A DNA stretch of 5,777 bases from Myxococcales bacterium (GTDB taxonomy: Bacteria; Myxococcota; Polyangia; Fen-1088). Below are positions 1 to 5,697 of this stretch, piece after piece; position 1 is the stretch's first letter, and every line of letters starts with the position of its first letter. The notes beneath the pieces were generated by a model. It did no database searches. It had not been told where the DNA came from and saw only the letters and a list, made by a program, of their open reading frames with translations. The stretch spans positions 1-5,777 of the forward strand of contig PMLH01000475.1 in NCBI GenBank assembly GCA_003159055.1, written 5' to 3'. A program made the position numbers and the translations under genes.

Positions 1-639
1 TTTTCCCTGGACGGAGACTATGCAGCCGTGGAGATCTTCGGCGTGCACGAGGACGGCGGTTCTCCTTACAGTGCGATCCGAATCATCGACACGAAGGCGA
101 ATCGATTCACTTTGCCCCCCATCACAACTTGTATCGGGCAAGGGTGCGAAGACCCGAGGAGCCCCAATCCGACGATGAAGGAGGTGCGGACACGCAATCG
201 CCTGAAAGCCAAGGAGTCCCTGGTCCGCTATCGCATCGAACCGAACCTTCAAGGGGAGCGGACCAAGCTGTCCGCGAAGCAAAGGACGTCCACGAATCAA
301 GGTTCGGGCGTCGCTGGGCTGGCGCAGGAGACAGCGCAGTTCAGGTGGCTGAATTCGGATTGGACCCTGATGCTTCAGGAGACGCCGGCACCGGGTGGCA
401 CGGATGGCGGTTCTGGACGCCCCCGCATGATCGATCTGAGGCTGCAGAGATATGGAGCCGAGGTCACCCTGCAAAGAGATGCCTCCGTTCCGAAGTCGCG
501 TGGTGCCGGAATCTACTCCTACGAGCTGGACACCGTGCTCACCTATGGGAGCTCGTTGGTTGTGGTTCTGCGATTTGCGCGGCCAGGTCGCCAGGGTCCG
601 GAGGTTTCTCAGCTGTTCGTCACCGGTCAGGTGCACTGA
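1..639 (+). CDS. DUF2259 domain secreted protein, 5'-truncated by window edge
   Basis: The reading frame is open from the first base (FSLDGDYAAVEIFGVHEDGG...) and ends at TGA 637-639, giving 212 visible residues. The first in-frame start codon is a GTG at 28, but the family motif already lies upstream of it, so the gene begins outside the window. The pattern is that of DUF2259: an N-terminal FS-x-DG-x-YAA-x-E block, then G-x-PYS-x-I-x-IID, a middle K-x-SL-x-x-Y segment, and a C-terminal block with LQRDASVPKSRG, YELDTV and VVVLRFARPGRQGPE. Family members are usually about 230-260 residues with a signal peptide, so probably only the leader and a few residues are missing. The molecular function of the family is unknown; export to the periplasm is inferred from relatives, since the leader is not visible. 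It converges with the expansin-like gene, 28 bp away. Confidence 0.8.
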   Translation, partial: FSLDGDYAAVEIFGVHEDGGSPYSAIRIIDTKANRFTLPPITTCIGQGCEDPRSPNPTMKEVRTRNRLKAKESLVRYRIEPNLQGERTKLSAKQRTSTNQGSGVAGLAQETAQFRWLNSDWTLMLQETPAPGGTDGGSGRPRMIDLRLQRYGAEVTLQRDASVPKSRGAGIYSYELDTVLTYGSSLVVVLRFARPGRQGPEVSQLFVTGQVH

Positions 640-667
640 GTTTCACAGGCAGCGGGGCCGAGCCGGT

Positions 668-1672
668 CTACTGCATGAGGTACGAGGTGTTTTCCGCGGC
701 AAGCTGGCCAGGGCTGAGAGCTGCCGTCGCTGTGCTGCCGTCGCTAAAGCGGGCCGAGATGGCAATACTGGCGACTGTTGATTGCAAGACCGACGACGGT
801 ACCTCGAAGGTGTTCTCCGGATCGCTGGCGAAGGTGAACACGCCGGTCGCCCCCTGCGAATCTCGCCACGACATCGATTCCACAGCGCCTGGCGGATTGC
901 GGACCTGCACCCTCGACCAATACGCGTTAGCGCCCGAGCTGACGCTCAGACTGGGTGGACCGTCGGAAACTTCCGGATGTCCCGAGCACGAGACGAAGCG
1001 CCAGCTACCGTCGTAACGGCCGAAGCCATCGCGCATGATCGCCGCAGGCGCTGCCCCGCCCAGGTCCATGCCGCAGTAGCCGTCCGGGCACTTATCCATG
1101 ATCCGAACCACGACTGACTGTGGGCCTTGCGTCGTCAGCGCGGTTACTTCGACACACTGGCCGCACACTCGGCCGCCTTGCCACTGCCCCAGCCCGTCCC
1201 CCGGAACGACGTTCACGTTCACGGCAACGAAATAGAGGACCTTGGTCGTGCCGTAGTTGCAGGCCCCGCCGTTGCTCGCCTCCGTGGTGTACATGGTGAT
1301 ATTGCCCCAACCGGCATCAGGGGCGACGGTCGGATAGGATGGCGTCACCGCGTTGCACACGCCCGAGCACGTCGTTTCGGTGGCATCGACCGGGACGCGG
1401 GCATCCTCGGGTGTTTGTTCGGCATCCTTGCCGAGCGAGGAAGCACTCTCAGCTCCGGCATCAGGCACCACGGCTGCCTCTGGCTCGCTCACTGCGCGTA
1501 CGTCTGCCGCGGTGTCCGGCGCGGCGTCGGAGTTGATTTTCGCCGAGCTGCCTCGCCCACAGCCAGCCAGGAGCAGCGAGACGGCAAGAACGCCCGTCCA
1601 TGGGGTCGGTCGCGGCTCGAACGACGCGTGGGATGTCCCGAACACCTGACTAGCATAGCGGCCGGTCGCCAC
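668..1672 (-). CDS. Expansin-like lipoprotein (DPBB domain plus CBM63-like domain)
   Basis: This 334-residue protein has a lipoprotein signal peptide: a hydrophobic stretch at about 28-37 ends in the lipobox LLAGC, with lipidated Cys38. Residue +2 is Gly, which suggests outer-membrane anchoring. Residues about 40-100 are a low-complexity Ala/Asp/Glu/Pro linker. Residues about 102-232 match an expansin double-psi beta-barrel: GGACNYG at 135-141, CGQC at 170-173, MDKCPDGYCGMDLG at 192-205 and SWRFVSC at 223-229. Asp193 and Asp203 fall where bacterial expansins have their conserved Asp pair. Residues about 239-320 resemble the second, cellulose-binding expansin domain, with YWSRVQVRN at 251-259 and MSW at 267-269. 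Expansins loosen cellulose-containing walls without hydrolysis; that role is inferred here. The start is GTG at 1672 with no good Shine-Dalgarno and an unusually long n-region. A second in-frame GTG at 1645 is an alternative start. The stop is TAG. Confidence 0.85.
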   Translation of the reverse strand: MATGRYASQVFGTSHASFEPRPTPWTGVLAVSLLLAGCGRGSSAKINSDAAPDTAADVRAVSEPEAAVVPDAGAESASSLGKDAEQTPEDARVPVDATETTCSGVCNAVTPSYPTVAPDAGWGNITMYTTEASNGGACNYGTTKVLYFVAVNVNVVPGDGLGQWQGGRVCGQCVEVTALTTQGPQSVVVRIMDKCPDGYCGMDLGGAAPAAIMRDGFGRYDGSWRFVSCSGHPEVSDGPPSLSVSSGANAYWSRVQVRNPPGAVESMSWRDSQGATGVFTFASDPENTFEVPSSVLQSTVASIAISARFSDGSTATAALSPGQLAAENTSYLMQ

Positions 1673-1721
1673 CGAAGGAACGGCTTTCGAGGGGGCGACT
1701 GCGCCGTCGAGGACTGACCGC

Positions 1722-1737
1722 CTGCGCCCAGGCGCAG
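1722..1737 (-). terminator. GC hairpin between APC permease and expansin gene
   Basis: CTGCGCC and GGCGCAG are perfect inverted copies around a 2-base centre, so RNA could form a 6-bp stem with a 4-base loop. It sits 27 bp past the APC stop and 50 bp before the expansin start. No T-run follows on either strand, so it is not a classical Rho-independent terminator. It could be a weak attenuator, a transcript-end stabiliser or an operator. It is the only notable element in the 91-bp gap 1673-1763. Confidence 0.3.
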
Positions 1738-1763
1738 ACGACGGTACCTTCGGTTGACCCGTG

Positions 1764-3284
1764 CTACCCCACCAGCCGCGGCGGCGGGGTTTCCGTGTGT
1801 GGGTCGGCGAAGGGAACCGCGGGTTCCTTGCCGGTGCGCAGGACCGAATGCTTCACGCTGTAACTGAAGTAGATGATGAGGCCAATGGCCATCCACACGA
1901 ACAGGCGGATGATGGTGTGGGTGGTGGCCGTGTACATCAGCGTTCCGGAGGTCAGGACGCCACAGACGGGGACGATGAACGGTCCTCCGGGAACCTTGAA
2001 GGCGCGTGGAATGTCGGGGCGCTTGAGGCGAAGAATCATCACGCCCAGGCTGACCAGAACGAACGCGAATAGGGTGCCGATGCTGGTCAGTTCGCCGAGG
2101 ATGTCGATGGGCAGCACGCCACCCGCGATCGCGCACGTGCTGCCGGTGATCATCGTGGTGATGTGCGGGGTACCGAAGCGGGGGTGCACCTTCGCCGCAA
2201 CGGGTGGCAGGAGCCCGTCGCGGGCCATGGAAAAGAAGATGCGCGGCTGGCCGAGCAGAAGCACCAGCATGACCGACGACAGCCCAGCGATAGCACCGAT
2301 TTCGACCACGGTTTCGAGCGAATGCAGTCCGGTTGCCGCGATGCCGAGAGCGATGGGGTGGGGCACGGACAGCTTGGTGTAGTGGACGACGCCCGTAAGA
2401 ATCAGGGCGACCGCGATGTAAAGGACGGTACAGATGACGAGCGATCCGAGAATACCGATGGGAAGATCGCGCTGCGGATTCTTGGTTTCTTGCGCCGCCG
2501 TCGAAACCGCGTCGAAGCCGATGTAGGCGAAGAACACCATGGTCGCGCCTTGCAGGATTCCGGAGATGCCGAAGCGGCCGAAGGTTCCCTGGTTCTCGGG
2601 AATGAACGGAACCCAGTTTTCGTGGCGCACGAAGGGCGCGGCTGCCGCGATGAACATCAGAACCACCGCGACCTTGACCAGGACGATCACGCCGTTGAAG
2701 CGCGCCGATTCCTTGATGCCGACGACCAGGATGCCAGTCACGGCCAGCACGATGAGCATCGCCGGCAGGTTGACGATGGCGCCGGTGGCGTGCAGGTGCT
2801 GGGTGGCTTCGTCCCAGACGAACGGCGCCTGCGTCCAGGTTCGCGACAGCTCGTGGCCAGTCACGTTCTTGAAGAACGCGCACACGTACCCCGACCAACC
2901 GACGCTGACCGTGGCTGCGCCGACCAGGTATTCGAGGATCAAATCCCAGCCGATGATCCAGGCGATAAGCTCGCCCATCGTCGCATACGCGTACGTGTAC
3001 GCGCTGCCGGCGATGGGAATCATCGACGCCATTTCGGCGTAGCAAAGCCCGGCGAAGGCAGAAGCGATGGCCGCAATCGTGAACGACAGCGCAACGGCCG
3101 GTCCGGCGTTGGCGGCCGCCGCGCGCCCGGTAAGGACGAAAATGCCGGTTCCGATGATGCCGCCGATCCCCAGCAAAATCAGATCGAAGGCACCGAGGGT
3201 TCGCTTCAGCCCATACCCGTACTCGGCATCCGAGCGCAGCTTGTCGACGGACTTGGTTGCGAAAAGCGGGTTACGCATGCCCAT
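1764..3284 (-). CDS. APC-superfamily amino acid permease (cationic amino acid transporter type)
   Basis: This inner-membrane permease has 506 residues from ATG 3284. It starts with the soluble segment NPLFATKSVDKL typical of CAT-type APC transporters. The first helix carries GIGGIIGTGIFVLTG at 39-53, the glycine-rich unwound segment that binds the substrate carboxyl and amino groups in this fold. Other family marks are YAEMASMIPIAGSAYTY at about 82-98, KESARFNGVIVLVK at 191-204, and FFAYIGFDAVSTAAQETKNPQRDLP at 251-275 around the sixth helix. About 12 or more hydrophobic segments are visible, and the length fits the family. The likely substrates are amino acids, possibly Arg/Lys or a broader set; sequence reading alone cannot decide. 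The frame is open back to a GTG at 3350, but those extra residues are repeat-derived and lie within the TSUP gene. ATG 3278 is a close alternative start. The start overlaps the upstream TSUP gene by 14 nt, which suggests translational coupling. The stop is TAG. Confidence 0.93.
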   Translation of the reverse strand: MGMRNPLFATKSVDKLRSDAEYGYGLKRTLGAFDLILLGIGGIIGTGIFVLTGRAAAANAGPAVALSFTIAAIASAFAGLCYAEMASMIPIAGSAYTYAYATMGELIAWIIGWDLILEYLVGAATVSVGWSGYVCAFFKNVTGHELSRTWTQAPFVWDEATQHLHATGAIVNLPAMLIVLAVTGILVVGIKESARFNGVIVLVKVAVVLMFIAAAAPFVRHENWVPFIPENQGTFGRFGISGILQGATMVFFAYIGFDAVSTAAQETKNPQRDLPIGILGSLVICTVLYIAVALILTGVVHYTKLSVPHPIALGIAATGLHSLETVVEIGAIAGLSSVMLVLLLGQPRIFFSMARDGLLPPVAAKVHPRFGTPHITTMITGSTCAIAGGVLPIDILGELTSIGTLFAFVLVSLGVMILRLKRPDIPRAFKVPGGPFIVPVCGVLTSGTLMYTATTHTIIRLFVWMAIGLIIYFSYSVKHSVLRTGKEPAVPFADPHTETPPPRLVG

Positions 3285-4221
3285 CCCGTCCTCTGTGCTC
3301 TCTATCTTCTCTGTGCTCTCTCCTGGCGGTGTGCAGCATGGCCAACGCACTGTAGGTTGCCACGACGATCACAAGCCACAAAAGGTACTCGACTGGCAGA
3401 TGCGTGATCACATAGGCGGCCAGCAGCACGCCGGGCACGCCGCCGATGGCCAGCCCGAGGGCGGCGCGGGGCGCGTAGTTGCCGCGCCCAATGAAGCGAA
3501 TGCCCGAGGTCGGCATGATGAACGCGCATGAGCCCATCATCACGGGGAAAATAGCCTTCAGATTCATGCCGAGGAAACCAAACAAGATGAGGCTTGGCGC
3601 ATAGGCACCGATGCCAAGGTTCATCAGGGCACCAAAGGCGAAGTTCCCGAGCAGCCCCACGGCCATGCGCCAGCCGTGAAGCCCAAGCGTATCACCGCCG
3701 CTCGGTAACCAATGAACCGCTTTGGCCAACATCAGTCCGGCGGCGCCCAGGAGCGCGAACCCCATGCCGATCTGGATCTTGCGTCGAGGCCACGCCGAAA
3801 CCACGCCGGCGCCAAGCCAGGAGCCGAGGATCGACACTGCGATGAGCAGGACGAGCGACGTCATCTCGACTTGGATGATGGTTACGTAGATCACGGCCTG
3901 CGCGACGGTCGGCCACATGTGGCCGACCAGCAGCGTGCCGGGGATGCGGTGGTCGGGCACCAAGCGGAACAGCTTATAGATCGAGGTGCTGGTGGCGTAC
4001 GAACCGATGCCCAAGGTGTCGAAAAAATTGGTGATGAAGCCGATGGCGGTCTGCCCCAGCGAGGGCAAGCCCGGCCGTGCTGAGGCGTGGTCGTCGTCCG
4101 CGCCCCGGCCGCGTGAGCTTTTCGCCGTTCGCCGCCGCGCAAGGTCCCGTCCCCAAAGGATGGTGAAGACCGAGCCGAAACCGGCCAGCGCAATCAGCAA
4201 GAGCTGCCTTAGCCCGAACAT
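3271..4221 (-). CDS. TauE/SafE (TSUP) family membrane permease
   Basis: This is an integral membrane protein of 316 residues from ATG 4221. An in-frame GTG at 4236 would add five residues; neither start has a good Shine-Dalgarno. The first helix is at about 4-23, followed by a basic, acidic-spotted loop at 25-53. The first TSUP half carries GFITNFFDTLGIGSYATSTSIYKLF at 61-85, then several helices. The second half repeats the fold with GALMNLGIGAYAPSLILFGFLGMNLKAIFPVMMGS. About eight to nine hydrophobic segments are visible. TSUP proteins move sulfite, sulfonates, sulfoacetate or other small organic anions across the inner membrane; the substrate here cannot be read from sequence. The tail is a short charged repeat (REHREDREHRGRDGHA). 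The TAA stop at 3271-3273 lies inside the start of the APC permease gene, so the two are probably co-transcribed with TSUP first. Length and topology are normal for the family. Confidence 0.88.
   Translation of the reverse strand: MFGLRQLLLIALAGFGSVFTILWGRDLARRRTAKSSRGRGADDDHASARPGLPSLGQTAIGFITNFFDTLGIGSYATSTSIYKLFRLVPDHRIPGTLLVGHMWPTVAQAVIYVTIIQVEMTSLVLLIAVSILGSWLGAGVVSAWPRRKIQIGMGFALLGAAGLMLAKAVHWLPSGGDTLGLHGWRMAVGLLGNFAFGALMNLGIGAYAPSLILFGFLGMNLKAIFPVMMGSCAFIMPTSGIRFIGRGNYAPRAALGLAIGGVPGVLLAAYVITHLPVEYLLWLVIVVATYSALAMLHTARREHREDREHRGRDGHA
3289..3294 (-). promoter_or_regulatory. Shine-Dalgarno of the APC permease inside the TSUP coding end
   Basis: The minus strand reads AGAGGA four bases before ATG 3284 and ten bases before ATG 3278. 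The spacing is short for the first and slightly long for the second, so both starts remain possible. The site belongs to the downstream copy of the purine-rich repeat that encodes the TSUP tail. Confidence 0.5.
3291..3321 (-). repeat. 13-bp direct repeat, 18-nt period, in the TSUP 3' end
   Basis: CTCTGTGCTCTCT occurs on the plus strand at 3291-3303 and again, identically, at 3309-3321. The 18-base period is six codons, so in the TSUP frame it yields two REHR-containing units (REHRED then REHRGRD) at the C-terminus. It looks like a local duplication that lengthened the charged tail and kept the reading frame. Confidence 0.85.
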
Positions 4222-4265
4222 CCGCGCATGGTACACCGGGTCTTGCCGAAGTGGGGAAAGGTCAA

Positions 4266-4296
4266 GCGCGGGCAGGGCTTAGGCGCGGGCAGGGCT
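4266..4296. repeat. 14-bp G-rich direct repeat in the divergent intergenic region
   Basis: GCGCGGGCAGGGCT occurs at 4266-4279 and again, identically, at 4283-4296, a 17-base period. It lies 44 bp upstream of the TSUP start and 57 bp upstream of the response regulator start, so it could serve either promoter. Each copy holds two GGG runs, making four runs in total on the plus strand with loops of 2, 9 and 2 bases. The rest of the intergenic stretch 4222-4353 shows no clear -35/-10 pair that I would defend. Confidence 0.8.
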
Positions 4297-4353
4297 CAAT
4301 GTCGCGGGATTCCTGCCGATGACGTCCTGTGAAACCCGTCTGCGGACGAATTA

Positions 4354-5553
4354 GTGCAAAAAGTGGCAGCAACACACAACGATGGGCTGGACGTGCCGAG
4401 CTCCGGGCTCGGGGGCGAGAATTCCACAATCTTGGTCATCGACGACGATTCGGCCTTCATGTGTGCCTGCGTGCGCATGCTCGGCGCGTGGGGCTATTCG
4501 GTGTTTCAAGCCACGAATGGCGAAGAAGCCATGCGTTTGCTGCGCGACCGATCTGTCGACGTCATCTTGTGTGACATCAACCTTCCGGGGATGAGCGGCG
4601 TGGAAATTTTGCGGGCGGTGCGCAACCGCGACCGAGATGTGCCATTCATCCTCATGACCGGCGGCCCCGAGCTGGAAACCGCTCGGCTGGCCGTGGAATG
4701 GGGGGCGCAAAGCTACCTCGTCAAGCCGCTTGCGCTGCCTCAGCTCAAGGACACCTTGGAGCGGGCGATCCAGACCTACCGTATGGTCCGCAGCCAGCGC
4801 CAGATGCTAGACGTCAGCGATCGCATATTGCTCGAAACGCAGGTGCTGCGCGAACAATTCGACCGGGCGGTCGCCGGGCTGTGGATGGCCTTCCAGCCGA
4901 TTGTATCATGGGCGAGCAAGTCCGTGGTTGCGTACGAGGCTCTGCTGCGTACCACCGAGACGACGCTGCACTTCCCGACCGACATACTACACGTGGCGGA
5001 AACCCTCGGGGAGGTTCACAACCTAGGGCACAAGACGCGCGCACTCATTGCCGACGTGATGGGCCAGCATCCTGAATTGCCGGGAGTTTTCGTCAATCTG
5101 CACGTGCTCGACCTGCTTGACGCTCAGCTCTACCTGGAAACCAGCCCACTTTGGCCCTACGCCGATCGCATCCACTTCGAAATCACCGAGCGCATGGCGC
5201 TGGAGAAAATCCCTGACACGCGCGAGCGCATCGAGCTTCTGCGCAAGCACGGCTACCGAATTGCGGTGGACGACCTTGGGGAAGGCTACGCCGGCCTCAA
5301 CAGCTTCGCGGCACTCGAGCCGGATGCGGTCAAGCTGGACATGTCCTTGATTCGCGGAATCGACCGCGCTCCGACCAAGCGCAAGATGGTGCGCGCGCTG
5401 GCAGACCTGTGTCGCGAGCTTGGGATCCCACTGGTGGCGGAAGGCGTGGAAACCCAGGCGGAATTGTCGGCTTTGGTGGAGCTTGGGGCCGATTGGTTCC
5501 AAGGGTTCTACTTTGCGCGTCCAGACTATCCTTTACCCGTTCCCAAGTTTTGA
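4354..5553 (+). CDS. Response regulator with EAL c-di-GMP phosphodiesterase output domain
   Basis: This cytoplasmic protein has 399 residues. Residues about 25-140 form a receiver domain: acidic pocket Asp30-Asp32, phosphoacceptor Asp74 in DVILCDINLPGMSG, Thr102 and Lys124 in YLVKP. A helical linker at about 140-175 joins an EAL domain at about 176-395. The EAL residues expected for metal and c-di-GMP binding are all visible: E195 in YEALLR, N248 in VNLH, E276 in FEITER, D306 and D307 in DDLGEGYAGL, K327 in VKLD, E363 in AEGVET and Q383 in QGFYF. It should therefore hydrolyse c-di-GMP to pGpG in response to phosphorylation by a histidine kinase that is not in the window. The domain order matches RocR of Pseudomonas. 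Loop 6 reads DLGEG where DFG[TA]G is usual. The start is GTG 4354, chosen because an in-frame TGA lies at 4330-4332 upstream; its Shine-Dalgarno is weak. GTG codons at 4363 and 4393 are alternatives. Confidence 0.92.
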   Translation: MQKVAATHNDGLDVPSSGLGGENSTILVIDDDSAFMCACVRMLGAWGYSVFQATNGEEAMRLLRDRSVDVILCDINLPGMSGVEILRAVRNRDRDVPFILMTGGPELETARLAVEWGAQSYLVKPLALPQLKDTLERAIQTYRMVRSQRQMLDVSDRILLETQVLREQFDRAVAGLWMAFQPIVSWASKSVVAYEALLRTTETTLHFPTDILHVAETLGEVHNLGHKTRALIADVMGQHPELPGVFVNLHVLDLLDAQLYLETSPLWPYADRIHFEITERMALEKIPDTRERIELLRKHGYRIAVDDLGEGYAGLNSFAALEPDAVKLDMSLIRGIDRAPTKRKMVRALADLCRELGIPLVAEGVETQAELSALVELGADWFQGFYFARPDYPLPVPKF

Positions 5554-5594
5554 GTTGCTACGCCACGAATCTCGCGTGTTTCGGGCGGCAAACT

Positions 5595-5606
5595 GCCAGA
5601 TCTGGC
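5595..5606. promoter_or_regulatory. 12-bp perfect palindrome downstream of the EAL gene
   Basis: GCCAGATCTGGC reads the same on both strands. It lies 42 bp past the response regulator stop and 91 bp before the PFOR start. It is flanked by TTTCGG (5579-5584) and CCGAAA (5610-5615), which are also complementary but not centred on the same point. It could be an operator for the PFOR gene or part of a weak transcript-end structure. No T-run follows, so a classical terminator is unlikely. Confidence 0.35.
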
Positions 5607-5621
5607 GGGCCGAAATTTGTG

Positions 5622-5650
5622 TTGCGCCCCACCGGCAGGAGACGTAAGAA
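5622..5650 (+). promoter_or_regulatory. Weak candidate sigma70-like promoter for the PFOR gene
   Basis: TTGCGC (5622-5627) and TAAGAA (5645-5650) are separated by 17 bases, and each matches three of six consensus positions. The pair would place a transcript start near 5657, about 40 bases before the PFOR ATG. The match is poor and could be chance in this GC-rich DNA. Confidence 0.15.
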
Positions 5651-5684
5651 CAGGGCGCTTTCTGTCCCCCAAAGCACTTCACGG

Positions 5685-5689
5685 AAGGA
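5685..5689 (+). promoter_or_regulatory. Shine-Dalgarno for the PFOR gene
   Basis: AAGGA is followed by eight bases and then ATG 5698. It is the best-formed ribosome binding site in the window and fixes the start of the right-edge gene. Confidence 0.8.
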
Positions 5690-5697
5690 CCAAAGAA

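Noticed and set aside
640..667. Possible bidirectional terminator between the convergent genes
   Set aside because: I looked for an inverted repeat with a T-run in the 28-bp gap and found none worth calling.
129..1016. A 295-codon open frame on the plus strand across the DUF2259 and expansin genes
   Set aside because: It crosses the convergent ends of two well-supported genes and shows no family resemblance.
1127..1717. A 196-codon open frame on the plus strand opposite the expansin N-terminal half
   Set aside because: It is antisense to the lipoprotein signal, linker and first domain, with off-frame composition and no ribosome binding site.
1489..3045. A 518-codon open frame on the minus strand in another phase of the APC gene
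   Set aside because: It overlaps the permease almost entirely. Its translation is Arg/His/Pro-rich low-complexity sequence typical of an off-frame reading, and it would also run into the expansin gene.
3285..3350. Extended APC permease start at GTG 3350
   Set aside because: The extra 22 residues come from the repeat in the TSUP gene end, do not resemble the family N-terminus, and would deepen the overlap to 80 nt. ATG 3284 or 3278 fits better.
2163..3407. A 414-codon open frame on the plus strand opposite the APC permease
   Set aside because: It is the antisense shadow of a clear membrane transporter in GC-rich DNA. Its translation is rich in Arg, Asp, Gly and His with no recognisable domain.
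5023..5502. A 159-codon minus-strand open frame opposite the EAL domain
   Set aside because: It is antisense to a domain with all expected catalytic motifs. It has no recognisable motif of its own.
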